Assembly (NCBI RefSeq): GCF_900099785.1
Contig: NZ_FNDS01000001.1
Location: 785,309-849,308, forward strand
Reading direction: 5' to 3'
From: Pseudomonas panipatensis
GTDB lineage: Bacteria > Pseudomonadota > Gammaproteobacteria > Pseudomonadales > Pseudomonadaceae
DNA length: 64,000 bases
Shown: positions 42,136-51,263 of the stretch, piece after piece
How positions within the stretch are numbered: position 1 is the first letter of the stretch
How the letters are laid out: each line of letters begins with the position of its first letter
Made by a program: the position numbers and the translations under genes
The notes under the pieces: model-generated
Database searches by the model: none
Told to the model about the DNA's origin: nothing
Seen by the model: the letters and a program-made list of their open reading frames with translations, nothing else

Positions 42136-43452
42136 TCAATTGGTCTGGGCACCCTTGGCGATCCAGGAACCGAGCAGGTTGCGCTCGTCCTGGGTCATCT
42201 GGGTGATGTTGCCCAGCGGCATCACCTGGGACGCCACCGCCAGTGCCTGAATGCGCGTGGCCTGGGCCTGGATCTGCTGCGGCGTATCGAACATCACCCC
42301 GGCCGGCGCGGCGCTGAACATCGGGTTGCTCGGTTTGGCCGAGTGGCAGACGGCGCAGCGTTGCTCGATGACCTGATGGACCTTGTCGAAGTCCGCATCG
42401 CTGGCCGTCGATGCCTGGACCGGGGCGGTCGGCGCCTGGGCCGGTTTGGCGGCTTCCTCCTTGGCCAGTTCGGCAGCGGTCTTGCCACCGATGGCGGTGC
42501 CCGGCAACGGCTGGTACTCGATCTTCTGCACCTGGGCGCTGCCGCTGCTGGCGGTCTGCAGGTTCGGGCCGGTGACGAAGGCCAGGGCGATCATGCCCAC
42601 CGCGCCGGCCGGCAGTGCCCAGGCGAAGCCGTTGCCGTTGTGGCGGGTGTTGAAGTAATGACGGACCAGTACGGCGATGGCGGCGATGCCGGCCAGGATC
42701 AGCCAGTTGTAGTGGCTGCCATAAGTGCTCGGGAAGTGGTTGCTGATCATGATGAACAGCACCGGCAGGGTGAAGTAGTTGTTGTGCCGCGAGCGCAGCA
42801 GACCCTTGGCCGGCAGTACCGGATCGGGCGTGCGGCCTTCCTCGATGGCCTTAACCAGTGCGCGCTGGGCCGGCATGATCACGCGGAATACGTTGCCGAC
42901 CATGATGGTGCCGATGATGGCGCCGACGTGCAGGTAGGCGCCACGGCCGCTGAACACCTGGCTGAGCAGGAAGGCCGCCAGCACCAACAGGGCGAAGAGG
43001 ATGACGCCGAGCAGCGCCGGAGTCTTGCCCAGGGCCGAGTCGCACAGGGCGCTGTAGATGAACCAGCCGGCGATCAGCGAGCCGATGCCGATGGCGATGG
43101 CCGCGGCCGGCGCCAGGCTGCTGCCGGGAGCGATCAGGTAGAGGCTCGGGTTCAGGTAGAAGACGATGGTCAGCAGGCAGACGCCCGACAGCCAGGTGGA
43201 GTAGGCCTCCCATTTGAACCAGTGCAGGTTCTCCGGCATCTTCGGCGGGGCCAGCTTGTACTTCTCCAGGTGGTAGATGCCGCCACCGTGGATCGCCCAG
43301 AGGTCGCCCGAGAGTCCGTCGCGCGGGTTGACCCGGTTGAGGTTGTTTTCCAGCCAGACGAAATAGAACGAGGCACCGATCCAGGCGATGCCGACCGTCA
43401 TGTGAATCCAGCGAACCAGCAGGTTCAGCCATTCGATGAGATGTGCTTCCAC
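42136..43452 (-). CDS. puuD: membrane urate hydroxylase PuuD with cytochrome c domain
   Basis: The 438-residue protein has an N-terminal membrane region of about eight helices with the DUF989 family pattern (LVRWIHMTVGIAWIGASFYF, GRGAYLHVGAIIGTIMVGNV, conserved His). A Pro/Ala linker leads to a C-terminal cytochrome c domain with CAVCH at about residue 366 and a later Met in VMPLGN. PuuD oxidises urate and passes electrons to the respiratory chain in place of the soluble, oxygen-consuming enzyme. It is last in the puuE-uraD-alc-allA-puuD operon. Confidence 0.9.
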   Translation of the reverse strand: MEAHLIEWLNLLVRWIHMTVGIAWIGASFYFVWLENNLNRVNPRDGLSGDLWAIHGGGIYHLEKYKLAPPKMPENLHWFKWEAYSTWLSGVCLLTIVFYLNPSLYLIAPGSSLAPAAAIAIGIGSLIAGWFIYSALCDSALGKTPALLGVILFALLVLAAFLLSQVFSGRGAYLHVGAIIGTIMVGNVFRVIMPAQRALVKAIEEGRTPDPVLPAKGLLRSRHNNYFTLPVLFIMISNHFPSTYGSHYNWLILAGIAAIAVLVRHYFNTRHNGNGFAWALPAGAVGMIALAFVTGPNLQTASSGSAQVQKIEYQPLPGTAIGGKTAAELAKEEAAKPAQAPTAPVQASTASDADFDKVHQVIEQRCAVCHSAKPSNPMFSAAPAGVMFDTPQQIQAQATRIQALAVASQVMPLGNITQMTQDERNLLGSWIAKGAQTN

Positions 43453-43502
43453 AGTCTTTTACCTCTTGCCCGTCCGCCGGCACGCCAGCTTCCGGACCTC
43501 TC

Positions 43503-44012
43503 TTATTGGTTTGAGTGGGGGTCGAGGAGGAGCTGTTCGTCCTCGGTGAAGAAATGCTCGTCGCAGTTGTTCCCGGAACCACTGCGATCGACCACCAGGA
43601 AGTCATCCCGCTTTTCGATCGTCAGCACCGGGTGGTGCCAGACGCCGCGGTGGTAATTGATGCCCTGCCTTCCGTTGCTCAGGAAGGCACGGACCAGACC
43701 CGGTACAGGTACATCGCCATAGGGCGCGACCACGACCAGAAAAGGGTTGCCGAGCAGCGGCACGAAGGCCTGGCTGCCCAGCGGGTGACGCTCCAGCATG
43801 CGGATACGCAAGGGCACCTGCAGCGCCTCGGCGCTGAAGATGCTGATGATCGCCTGATCCTCGGGCTGCGCGGTCTCGACCGTGGCGAGCTTGTGGTAGC
43901 GACGGGTGGAGCCGTTGTTGATCATGAAGTAGTCGCTGCCGTCGGTTTCGATGACATCACCGAACGGGGCGAAGGCTTGCTTGGTCAGTGGCTCGATTTT
44001 CAGGGTGCGCAT
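43503..44012 (-). CDS. allA: ureidoglycolate lyase
   Basis: The 169-residue protein matches AllA: LKIEPLTKQAFAPFGDVIE at the N-terminus, then a cupin-like core with MLERHPLGSQAFVPL, and the conserved GINYHRGVWHHPVL. It splits ureidoglycolate into glyoxylate and urea, the last step of the pathway. Its neighbours encode the earlier steps. The ATG at 44012 begins the conserved domain. Confidence 0.92.
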   Translation of the reverse strand: MRTLKIEPLTKQAFAPFGDVIETDGSDYFMINNGSTRRYHKLATVETAQPEDQAIISIFSAEALQVPLRIRMLERHPLGSQAFVPLLGNPFLVVVAPYGDVPVPGLVRAFLSNGRQGINYHRGVWHHPVLTIEKRDDFLVVDRSGSGNNCDEHFFTEDEQLLLDPHSNQ

Positions 44013-44071
44013 GGTGGGTCTGCTTGTATTCGTTGATCGTTCCGCCCCGCCGGGCGGGCTGCGTCGATGCC

Positions 44072-45067
44072 TTACCCGGCGACCTTGCCGAACAGGCGCA
44101 GTCGGCTGACGCCGCCGTCCGGGAAGATGTTCAGGCGCACGTGGGTGATCGGTCCGAGTTCCTTGATCTGCTCGATGAAGCTGTGTTCCTGGTGCATCTG
44201 CAGCTTCTGGCTCGGCAGCAGTTCGCGCCAGTACAGGCTCTGGGTGGCGATCTGACTGTCGGTGCCGCCCTTCACGAAGGCGCCCTGGATGCTGCAGCTT
44301 TCCGGGTAGTTGCCCTTGAAGTGCAGGGTGTCGACGATGATTTTCTCGACGATGCCGGCATGGCCCAGCGCGACTATCACCCAATCGTTGCCCGGGGTGC
44401 GGCGGCGCCCGGTTTCCCAGCCGTCGCCCATGTTCACGCCGCGGCCCGGGTTGAGGATGTTGCTCATGCGCCCGAAGTGCTCGTCGGAGCAGGCCAGGGC
44501 GCGGCCGCCGTTGAGCGCGGCGGCCAGGTCGACCTGCTCGTCGGGGTTCTGCTTGGCCCAGTCGCGGAAGGGGATGCCGTATACGCGCAGGCGCGCCACA
44601 CCGCCGTCCGGGTAGATATTCAGGCGCAGGTGGGTGTAGGGGCGGTCGTCGTCGATGGCATGGTAGTGGTGGCTGTTGCCCTGCAGTTCGACCGAGGACA
44701 GCACTTCGCTCCACTGGGTGTCGTCGCTCGGGTCGCCTTCGGCGACGAAGCAGCCGTCCAGCGACGCCGACGGCGGGAAGTTACCGGTGAAGAAGCTGGT
44801 ATCGATATCCACGCCCTTGATCGAGCCCGGCACGCCCAGGCGGATCACCGCATGGTCGTAGCCCTCGAAGCGCTTGCGGCGGGACTCCCAGCCGTCCATC
44901 CACTTGCCGTTGTCATCGAACACGCCTTCCTTCCACACCGCGGCGGTGGGCTGCAGCATGCGGCTGGCAGCGGCGAACCATTCGTCGGTGACACTGATCA
45001 CCTTGCTCCCGAGGCGGTCATCCGCGAGGTTGACGAACTTCTCGAAGGGAGCGTTGTAGGTTCTCAT
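44072..45067 (-). CDS. alc: allantoicase
   Basis: The 331-residue protein has two repeats typical of allantoicase, each with a motif of the type H-x-R-L-N-I-[YF]-P-D-G-G-V-[AS]-R-L-R (near residues 146 and 309) and a KGVDIDT/KIIVDT strand. It hydrolyses allantoate to ureidoglycolate and urea. AAGGAG six bases upstream supports the start. The 41-base gap to uraD suggests a shared transcript. Confidence 0.94.
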   Translation of the reverse strand: MRTYNAPFEKFVNLADDRLGSKVISVTDEWFAAASRMLQPTAAVWKEGVFDDNGKWMDGWESRRKRFEGYDHAVIRLGVPGSIKGVDIDTSFFTGNFPPSASLDGCFVAEGDPSDDTQWSEVLSSVELQGNSHHYHAIDDDRPYTHLRLNIYPDGGVARLRVYGIPFRDWAKQNPDEQVDLAAALNGGRALACSDEHFGRMSNILNPGRGVNMGDGWETGRRRTPGNDWVIVALGHAGIVEKIIVDTLHFKGNYPESCSIQGAFVKGGTDSQIATQSLYWRELLPSQKLQMHQEHSFIEQIKELGPITHVRLNIFPDGGVSRLRLFGKVAG

Positions 45068-45108
45068 CTTGTTCTCCTTGGTTACCTGAATTTCCGCCCG
45101 TGGCTCGC

Positions 45109-45624
45109 TCAGAGCTGTTGCAGGCGGAACATCGCGATCTTGTTGATTTCCGCCAGGGCGGTCTGGAATTCCTGCTCCGGCGTGTTGTGGATGCGTTCTT
45201 CGAAGGCGGCGAGGATCTGGTGCCGGTTGCTGCCCTTCACCGCCTTGATGAAGGGGAAGCCGAACCTGGCCTTGTAGGCGTCGTTGAGTGCGTTGAAGCG
45301 GGCGAACTCCTCGGCGGTGCATTGGTGGATGCCGGCGCCGGCCTGTTCGGAGGTGCTGGAGGCGGTCAGCTCGCCGCGCACGGCGGCTTTGCCGGCCAGG
45401 TCCGGGTGCGCGTTGATCAGCGCCAGTTGGGCGTCGCGGCTGGCCGACAGGAGGATGTCGGCCATGCGCTGTTGCAGTGCTTCGATCTCATTGAGGCTGT
45501 CGTCCACGCCGAGGTCGTAGGCCTTTTCGGCGACCCAGGGCGAGTGCTCGTAGATATCGGCGAAGGCGGCGACGAAGGCGGCACGGTCGAGGCGCGCCGG
45601 GGTCAGGGTCTGAAAACGGCTCAT
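45109..45624 (-). CDS. uraD: OHCU decarboxylase
   Basis: The 171-residue protein has the UraD signature [12 protein letters not shown] with catalytic His73, the TSEQAGAGI loop and the [10 protein letters not shown] segment. It converts 2-oxo-4-hydroxy-4-carboxy-5-ureidoimidazoline to S-allantoin. Its ATG overlaps the puuE stop by four bases, so translation is coupled. Confidence 0.94.
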   Translation of the reverse strand: MSRFQTLTPARLDRAAFVAAFADIYEHSPWVAEKAYDLGVDDSLNEIEALQQRMADILLSASRDAQLALINAHPDLAGKAAVRGELTASSTSEQAGAGIHQCTAEEFARFNALNDAYKARFGFPFIKAVKGSNRHQILAAFEERIHNTPEQEFQTALAEINKIAMFRLQQL

Positions 45625-46553
45625 GGGCGCTCCTCGGCCTTGAACGGATGGTTGTCGTGCCAGTGGCGGGCAATGTCGACGCGGCGCGCCACCCAGACTT
45701 TTTCGTGGCCTTTGACGTACTGGATGAAGCGCTCCAGCGCCGCCAGGCGTGCCGGGCGGCCAAGCAGGCGGCAGTGCATGCCGATGGAGAGCATCTTTGG
45801 CGCGCCTTCGCTGCCTTCGGCATAGAGCACGTCGAAGGCGTCCTTGAGGTACTCGAAGAAATCGTCGCCCTTGTTGAATCCCTGCACCTGGGTGAAGCGC
45901 ATGTCGTTGGTGTCCAGCGTGTAGGGGATCACCAGGTGCGGCTTTTCGGCGCTGCTCGCCGGGTCCCAGTAGGGCAGGTCGTCGTCGTAGGTGTCGGAGT
46001 CGTAGAGGAAGCCGCCTTCCTCCATTACCAGGCGCCGGGTATTCGGGCCGGTGCGGCCGGTGTACCAGCCCAGCGGGCGCTCGCCGGTCAGTTCGGTGAG
46101 GATGCGGATGGCTTCCAGCAGGTGCTCGCGCTCCTGGGCTTCGTCCATGTACTGGTAGTCGATCCAGCGGTAGCCGTGGCTACAAATCTCGTGGCCGTCC
46201 TTGACCATCTGGCGGATCGCCTCGGGATGGCGCTGAGCGGCCATGGCCACGGCGAACACGGTCAGCGGCAGGTCGTATTTCCTGAACAGCTTGAGCAGGC
46301 GCCAGACGCCGGCGCGGCTGCCATATTCATAGAGGGATTCCATGCTCATGTGGCGCACGCCCTGCAGTGGCTGGGCAGCGACCATCTCGGAGAGGAAGGC
46401 CTCGGATTCCTTGTCGCCGTGGAGGATGCAGCGCTCGCCGCCTTCCTCGTAGTTGAGCACGAAGGACAGGGCGATGCGGGCATCGCCCGGCCAGCGCGGA
46501 TGGGGAGGATTGTTGCCGTAACCGATCAGGTCGCGTGGATAGTCAGCGCTCAC
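45621..46553 (-). CDS. puuE: PuuE allantoinase, polysaccharide-deacetylase family
   Basis: The 310-residue protein matches the metal-independent allantoinase PuuE: YPRDLIGYGNNPPHPRWPGD, SFVLNYEEGGE, EYGSRAGVWRLLKLF, HEICSHGYRWIDY and GWYTGRTGPNTRRLV. It opens the ring of S-allantoin to give allantoate. The GTG at 46553 follows AAGGAA by seven bases and precedes the family's usual N-terminus. A GntR-type palindrome lies about 73 bases upstream. It is the first gene of the five-gene operon. Confidence 0.94.
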   Translation of the reverse strand: MSADYPRDLIGYGNNPPHPRWPGDARIALSFVLNYEEGGERCILHGDKESEAFLSEMVAAQPLQGVRHMSMESLYEYGSRAGVWRLLKLFRKYDLPLTVFAVAMAAQRHPEAIRQMVKDGHEICSHGYRWIDYQYMDEAQEREHLLEAIRILTELTGERPLGWYTGRTGPNTRRLVMEEGGFLYDSDTYDDDLPYWDPASSAEKPHLVIPYTLDTNDMRFTQVQGFNKGDDFFEYLKDAFDVLYAEGSEGAPKMLSIGMHCRLLGRPARLAALERFIQYVKGHEKVWVARRVDIARHWHDNHPFKAEERP

Positions 46554-46625
46554 TGCAGTATTCCTTCTTGTGGATGGCTCGGCGTGCGTGCCCGTGGGCG
46601 CTTTCGTGCAGCCGGAATGGCAACA

Positions 46626-46635
46626 TTGTATACAA
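46626..46635. promoter_or_regulatory. GntR-type operator upstream of puuE
   Basis: TTGTATACAA is a perfect palindrome of the form recognised by FadR-subfamily GntR regulators (GT-N-TAC core). It lies in the promoter region of the puuE operon and recurs at three other promoters in this cluster. Confidence 0.75.
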
Positions 46636-46826
46636 GTTGAGTGTCTGAATGTAAATACACCGCTTCGCCGAGTGGCACCGATCGGCAACGCTCTGGATAG
46701 GCTTCTTTCAAGCAAATAACTTGCCTGAACGGTCAGGTGGCTGCCGCGCAAGTCCTATAGTGGCTGGTGTGCGACGAAATGGTGCGGCGCCTGATGAATG
46801 GTCCGTTTCGGGGCGGTGCTGGATTT

Positions 46827-46836
46827 TTGTATACAA
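46827..46836. promoter_or_regulatory. GntR-type operator upstream of uraH
   Basis: The same TTGTATACAA palindrome, within the puuE-uraH divergent region and 124 bases before uraH. With the puuE copy it gives each direction one site. Confidence 0.75.
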
Positions 46837-46928
46837 TTCGTTGGTGATAACGTATGTTTTCTTCACTCGCCGAGGCGGCCATGGGCCGCGCGGTGCAACC
46901 TAAACTGCACAACTGTAAGGAGGAGGGT

Positions 46929-46973
46929 GTGCGCCGCTATGCCGGCGCCGCCGAAGACCCATGGGACGTTTGA
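46929..46973 (+). CDS. short upstream reading frame overlapping uraH start
   Basis: GTG CGC CGC ... GTT TGA encodes 14 residues (MRRYAGAAEDPWDV) and follows AAGGAGGAGG by two to five bases. Its stop lies 12 bases past the uraH ATG. The uraH ATG itself has no ribosome-binding site, so ribosomes may reach it by coupling from this frame. It may serve only as a leader; no expression evidence. Confidence 0.4.
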   Translation: MRRYAGAAEDPWDV

Positions 46974-47314
46974 CGACGCATGTACTGGATTCCGCCCACG
47001 GCTGTCCCGGCCATGGCATCAGGATCGAGCTGTACCGCGTGGAGGGCCAGCAACTGGAGCTGATCGCCAGCCGCGTGACCAATGACGACGGCCGTTGTGA
47101 CGAGCCGCTGCTGCAGGGCGCTGATTTTCGTGCCGGTGTCTATCAATTGCTGTTCCATGCCGGCGACTACTACCGCGGTCGTGGCGTGCAATTGCCGCAG
47201 CCGGCCTTCCTTGACCAGGTGGTGCTGCGCTTTGGCGTTGCTTGCGAGAGCGACCACTATCACGTGCCGCTGCTGATTTCCCCCTACAGCTACTCGACCT
47301 ATCGCGGCAGCTAG
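46961..47314 (+). CDS. uraH: 5-hydroxyisourate hydrolase (transthyretin-like)
   Basis: The 117-residue protein has the HIU hydrolase marks: TTHVLDSAHGCPG with catalytic His7, and the C-terminal HYHVPLLISPYSYSTYRGS ending in YRGS. It converts 5-hydroxyisourate, the PuuD product, to OHCU, the UraD substrate. The frame cannot extend further: an in-frame stop lies 43-45 bases upstream with no start codon between. It is divergent from its pathway partners and shares their operator. Confidence 0.94.
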   Translation: MGRLTTHVLDSAHGCPGHGIRIELYRVEGQQLELIASRVTNDDGRCDEPLLQGADFRAGVYQLLFHAGDYYRGRGVQLPQPAFLDQVVLRFGVACESDHYHVPLLISPYSYSTYRGS

Positions 47315-47363
47315 TTCGCCGCCATCCACGACTTCCCTCGGACTCTTCGTGGCGTCTCTGTTG

Positions 47364-47390
47364 GCCCGCCGGCATGGCGGGCTTCTTTTT
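47364..47390 (+). terminator. intrinsic terminator after uraH
   Basis: GCCCGCC-ggcat-GGCGGGC followed by TTCTTTTT, 50 bases past the uraH stop. Confidence 0.8.
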
Positions 47391-47435
47391 GCGTGGTGGA
47401 AAAGGGGCGGCGCTCGGCTGCGCTCTGCCGGGGGC

Positions 47436-48062
47436 TCAGCGGCTCAACAGGGACGCCCCGCCAGCGCTGGCGAAGAGCGCCGCGCTGCCACGGTTGAACC
47501 AGGCCTGGCCCCTGCCCGAGCGCAGGAAGCGCGCGGCGCCGTGGGCGCTGAGGCCGTAGAACAGCTTGCAGGCGAAGTCGAGCACGGCCCAGGTGAGGAT
47601 CAGCACCAGCAATTGCTGCCAGAGCGGATGGTCGGCCTTGAGGAATTGCGGCAGGAAGGCGGCGAAGAAGAGGATGTCCTTGGGGTTGCTCGCGCCCAGG
47701 CCGAAGGCCTTCCAGAACAGGCTGCGGAAGCCGGGATTGACCGGCTGCTCCTCCACCCTGGCGGGCTTGCCGGCCACGCGCGAGGCTTGCCAGCTCTGCC
47801 AGGCGAGATAGAAGAGGTAGAGAGCGCCGATCAGTTTGAGCGCGCTGAAGAGTTTTTCCGAGGCCAGCAGCAGGGCGCCCAGGCCGAGGGCCGAGGCGCT
47901 GAGCAGGCAGATGGAGGCGCAGACCCCGCCGAGGAAGGCTGGCAGCGAGCGGCGCAGGCCGTAGTTCAGGCTGTTGCTGACCATCAGCAGCGACAACGGA
48001 CCGGGAATCAGAATCACGACCAGGGCGGCGCTGCTGTAGAGCAGCCAGGTGTCCACGTTCAT
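47436..48062 (-). CDS. LysE/RhtB-family exporter
   Basis: The 208-residue protein has about six membrane helices and the family N-terminus (LLYSSAALVVILIPGPLSLLMVSNSLNYG) with GVCASICLL and ALKLIGALYLFYLAWQSW. Members export amino acids or homoserine lactones; the substrate here is unknown. It lies between uraH and the purine permease but has no operator of its own in sight. An in-frame ATG nine bases upstream (48071) is also possible. Confidence 0.82.
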   Translation of the reverse strand: MNVDTWLLYSSAALVVILIPGPLSLLMVSNSLNYGLRRSLPAFLGGVCASICLLSASALGLGALLLASEKLFSALKLIGALYLFYLAWQSWQASRVAGKPARVEEQPVNPGFRSLFWKAFGLGASNPKDILFFAAFLPQFLKADHPLWQQLLVLILTWAVLDFACKLFYGLSAHGAARFLRSGRGQAWFNRGSAALFASAGGASLLSR

Positions 48063-48131
48063 CGCTGGCATCTCGCGCAAAGAAAGAGCCCCGGCACACA
48101 GGCGCCAGGGCTGGGGAGGGGCTGGCTCAGG

Positions 48132-49481
48132 TTACAGGAAGATGAATTTGGCTACAAATATCAGGCAGAGTGCATACAGGCTTGCGGTCACGTCCTTCCG
48201 GCGGCCGGTGCAGACCTTCATCACCACATAGGTCACGAAGCCCAGGGCGATGCCGTCGGCGACCGAGAAGGTCAGCGGCATCATGATCACGGTGACGATC
48301 GCCGGGATGGTCTCGGTGTGTTCCTTCCAGTCGATGTGCGCCAGGCCGCCCATCATCAGCATGGCCACATAGATCAGCGCGCCGGCGGTGGCGTAGGCGG
48401 GGATCATCCCGGCCAGCGGGGCGAAGAACATGGCGGCGACGAAGAGCACGCCGACCGTCACCGCGGTAAGTCCGGTGCGGCCGCCGGCGGCGACCCCGGC
48501 GGCGCTCTCGACGTAGCTGGTGACCGGCGGCACGCCGAGCAGGGCGCCGACCACGCTGGAGGCGCTATCGGCCTTCATGGCCTTGGACAGGTTCTCGATG
48601 CGCCCGTCGTCGCGGACCAGGTGGGCGCGCTGAGCCACGCCCATCAGAGTGCCGGCGGTGTCGAACATGTGCACGAAGAGGAAGGCCAGGATCACGCTGA
48701 TCATGGTCACGTTGAAGGCGCCGGCGATGTCCATGGCGAGGAAGGTCGGCGCCAGGCTCGGCGGCAGCGAGAAGACTCCGCCGAACTTCACCAGGCCGAG
48801 GCCGACACCGGCCAGGGTGACGGTGAGGATGCTGATGAGAATGCCGCCGAACACGCGGCGGTATTCGAGCACCGCGATCATCAGGAAGCAGACGGCGGCC
48901 AGCAGCGGGGCGGGCTTGGTCAGGTCGCCGAGATGGACCAGGGTCGCCGGACTGGCGACCACGATGCCGGCGGTCTTCAGGCCGATCAGGCCGAGGAACA
49001 GCCCGACACCCGCGCCCATGGCGAAGCGCAGGCTGAGTGGAATGCTGTTGAGCAGCCATTCGCGGATACGCGTGAAGGTCAGCAGCATGAACAGCACGCC
49101 GGAAATGAAGACCGAGCCCAGGGCGATCTGCCAGCTGTAGCCCATGGTGTGGACGACGGTGTAGGTGAAGAAGGCGTTGAGGCCCATGCCCGGCGCCAGG
49201 CCCACCGGCCAGTTGGCATACAGTCCCATGAGGAAGCAACCCAGCGCTGCGGCCAGGCAGGTGGCGACGAAGGCGGCGCCGTGGTCGACGCCGGCGTCGG
49301 CCATGATGTTGGGGTTGACGAAGATGATGTAGGCCATGGTGATGAAGGTGGTCAGGCCGGCAGCCAGTTCGGTCTTCACCGTGGTCTGGTGCAGGCTGAG
49401 CTTGAACAGGCGTTCGAGCAGGCCTGTGGTGGGCGGGCTGGCGGCATAGGCGACTTGTTGTTCTTGTTTGGTGCTTTCCAC
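48132..49481 (-). CDS. purine permease, NCS2 AzgA/GhxP-like
   Basis: The 449-residue protein has 12-14 membrane helices and the AzgA subfamily signature: TELAAGLTTFITMAYIIFVN, MGLYANWPVGLAPGMGLNAFF, LFVHMFDTAGTLMGVA and GALLGVPPVTSYVESAAGVA. These proton-linked carriers import hypoxanthine, guanine, adenine or related purines. A GTG start behind GAGGAG is used. A GntR-type palindrome lies 134 bases upstream, in line with co-regulation with urate catabolism. Confidence 0.9.
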   Translation of the reverse strand: MESTKQEQQVAYAASPPTTGLLERLFKLSLHQTTVKTELAAGLTTFITMAYIIFVNPNIMADAGVDHGAAFVATCLAAALGCFLMGLYANWPVGLAPGMGLNAFFTYTVVHTMGYSWQIALGSVFISGVLFMLLTFTRIREWLLNSIPLSLRFAMGAGVGLFLGLIGLKTAGIVVASPATLVHLGDLTKPAPLLAAVCFLMIAVLEYRRVFGGILISILTVTLAGVGLGLVKFGGVFSLPPSLAPTFLAMDIAGAFNVTMISVILAFLFVHMFDTAGTLMGVAQRAHLVRDDGRIENLSKAMKADSASSVVGALLGVPPVTSYVESAAGVAAGGRTGLTAVTVGVLFVAAMFFAPLAGMIPAYATAGALIYVAMLMMGGLAHIDWKEHTETIPAIVTVIMMPLTFSVADGIALGFVTYVVMKVCTGRRKDVTASLYALCLIFVAKFIFL

Positions 49482-49614
49482 AGCGGGTACTCCTCAGCGC
49501 TCTTGTTGTTGGTCCTTGCTGTCGGCTGGTTCACCTTGGTCCCTTGCGCGGCAGAAGGTTGTGAGGGTGTTTTTCTGACTTAATGGTCAGGATGTCACGC
49601 GAGCGATTATGAGG

Positions 49615-49624
49615 TTGTATACAA
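49615..49624. promoter_or_regulatory. GntR-type operator upstream of the permease
   Basis: TTGTATACAA, identical to the copies at puuE and uraH, lies in the region between permease and regulator genes, nearer the permease. Confidence 0.75.
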
Positions 49625-49775
49625 AAAATTCAAATAATGTTTCGTACGTTTCCGCCGGCGATTTCCAAACAATCTGTCAGTCGAATCGTCTCCGGCTGGT
49701 TGAAAAACGCTCAGCCGAAGTGAGCCGGCGCGGCGTGCCCAGGGGCGCCGTGGCGAGTGCGCGGGGTTGGGTGTT

Positions 49776-49785
49776 TTGTGTACAC
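49776..49785. promoter_or_regulatory. GntR-type operator upstream of the regulator gene
   Basis: TTGTGTACAC holds the GTGTACAC palindrome, a one-step variant of the other sites, and lies about 84 bases before the regulator ATG. It suggests self-regulation. Confidence 0.65.
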
Positions 49786-49868
49786 TGATCGCCATCATTT
49801 TGTCGTGCCGGCTGCCTGGCGCACGGACCACGCCCAGGCCCACGGCTCGCTCACAAGGTTCAGGACCG

Positions 49869-50633
49869 ATGACCGACCAGTTGCAACAGATCAAGAAGCA
49901 GCCGCGCGCCGGCAAGAGCCGCACCGGCACGCAGGACGAGATCGTCTATGCGCACATCTTCGATGCCATCCTCGAACAGCGCCTGGCCCCCGGCACCAAG
50001 CTGAGCGAGGAGGCCCTGGGGGAAATCTTCGGCGTCAGCCGCACCATCATCCGTCGCGCCCTGTCACGCCTGGCCCATGAGCAGGTGGTGCTGCTGCGGC
50101 CGAATCGTGGCGCGGTGGTGGCCAGCCCGAGCATCGACGAAGCCCGGCAGATTCTCTTCGCCCGGCGCACGGTGGAGCGCGCCATCACCGAACTGGCGGT
50201 GGACAACGCCAGCGCCGAGGCGTTGGCCGAGCTGCGCGAGATGGTCGTCCAGGAGCAGGCGAGTTTCGCCCGCGGCGATCGTGGCGCCGGCATCCGCCTG
50301 TCCGGCGAGTTCCACCTGAAGCTGGCCGAGATGGCGAAGAATGCTCCGCTGGTGAGCTTCCAGCGCAGCCTGGTGTCGCAGACCTCGCTGATCATCGCCC
50401 AGTACGAAAGCAGCGGTCGCTCGCACTGCTCGTTCGATGAGCACAACGAAATCCTCGATGCCATCGAGAAGGGCGACAAGGAAAAGGCCGTGACCCTGAT
50501 GATGCACCACATGGAGCACATCGACGACAAGCTGAACCTGGAGAGCGACAGCGCTTCCGGCGACCTGCACGCGGTCTTCTCGCACCTGCTCGGCGGCAAG
50601 AAGAAGAGCGGCCGCGCGACCGGCACGCGCTGA
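49869..50633 (+). CDS. GntR-family regulator (FCD type), likely purine-catabolism regulator
   Basis: The 254-residue protein has an N-terminal winged helix (LEQRLAPGTKLSEEALGEIF, then GVSRTIIRRALSRLAHEQVV) and a C-terminal FCD ligand domain (ARRTVERAITELAV ... GEFHLKLAEMAKN, with His residues suited to a metal site). It is divergent from the permease gene. Four matching palindromes in the surrounding promoters make it the probable regulator of puuE-puuD, uraH and the permease. Ligand unknown; a pathway intermediate is likely. Confidence 0.88.
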   Translation: MTDQLQQIKKQPRAGKSRTGTQDEIVYAHIFDAILEQRLAPGTKLSEEALGEIFGVSRTIIRRALSRLAHEQVVLLRPNRGAVVASPSIDEARQILFARRTVERAITELAVDNASAEALAELREMVVQEQASFARGDRGAGIRLSGEFHLKLAEMAKNAPLVSFQRSLVSQTSLIIAQYESSGRSHCSFDEHNEILDAIEKGDKEKAVTLMMHHMEHIDDKLNLESDSASGDLHAVFSHLLGGKKKSGRATGTR

Positions 50634-50645
50634 GTCCAGGCCCAT

Positions 50646-50676
50646 GCAAAAGCCCCGCATCGGCGGGGCTTTTGCA
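50646..50676. terminator. bidirectional terminator between regulator and queD
   Basis: GCAAAAGCCCCGC-atcg-GCGGGGCTTTTGC is a perfect stem with A and T flanks, ending both converging genes. Confidence 0.9.
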
Positions 50677-50690
50677 TTTCCGGGCGGCGC

Positions 50691-51047
50691 TCAGTCGCCG
50701 CGGTATTCGCAGCCGCTGGTGCAGGTTTCATGCACGCGCACGCGGGACAGTTCCGGCAGCAGCGGCTTGACCTGTTGCCAGATCCAGCGCGAGAGGTTTT
50801 CGCTGGTGGGGTTTTCCAGGCCGGGGATGTCGTTCAGGTAGTTGTGATCGAGCTGCTCGTAGATCGGCTTGAAGATCTGCTTGATCTCGGAGAAGTCGCG
50901 AATCCAGCCGGTGTAGGGATCGACCTCGCCCTCGATATACAGCGCCACGCGGAACGAGTGGCCGTGCAGGCGACCGCACTTGTGGCCCTCCGGCACGTGG
51001 GGCAGGCGATGGGCGGATTCGAAGGTGAATTCTTTGAACAGTTCCAC
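50691..51047 (-). CDS. queD: 6-carboxytetrahydropterin synthase
   Basis: The 118-residue protein has the QueD/PTPS zinc triad (His13 in SAHRL, His28 and His30 in RLHGH), catalytic Cys24, and a C-terminal ETCTSGCEY with the substrate-binding Glu. It makes the pterin precursor of queuosine from dihydroneopterin triphosphate. Length is usual. It stands alone; no preQ1 riboswitch is seen upstream. A tandem TGATGTACTGAT duplication lies near 51100-51124. Confidence 0.93.
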   Translation of the reverse strand: MELFKEFTFESAHRLPHVPEGHKCGRLHGHSFRVALYIEGEVDPYTGWIRDFSEIKQIFKPIYEQLDHNYLNDIPGLENPTSENLSRWIWQQVKPLLPELSRVRVHETCTSGCEYRGD

Positions 51048-51263
51048 GTGATGTCCTGTAGCTCAGGCGGAGCGGGCCTCTCGTTAAGGCCCGTGCTTCT
51101 GATGTACTGATTGATGTACTGATTAGTCGTTGCTGAGCGCGGATTGTACCCTCATTGGCGGCCAATCCGATTCCTTGCCCGTCGCCGATCCGACCGGCAC
51201 CGGTCGGCCGGGTGCCGCCTCTCGGCGAAAGGTCTCCGCGCGCGGGTGATTGTCGCGCAGGAC

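Noticed and set aside
47349..49583. A 744-codon plus-strand open frame across the LysE-like and permease genes
   Set aside because: Its sequence is dominated by Glu, Gly, Gln and His from reading GC-rich genes in the wrong frame, and the minus-strand genes are clear families.
51048..51150. A preQ1 riboswitch before queD
   Set aside because: The upstream hairpin (GGGCC...GGCCC type) has none of the conserved A-rich tail pairing of preQ1 motifs.
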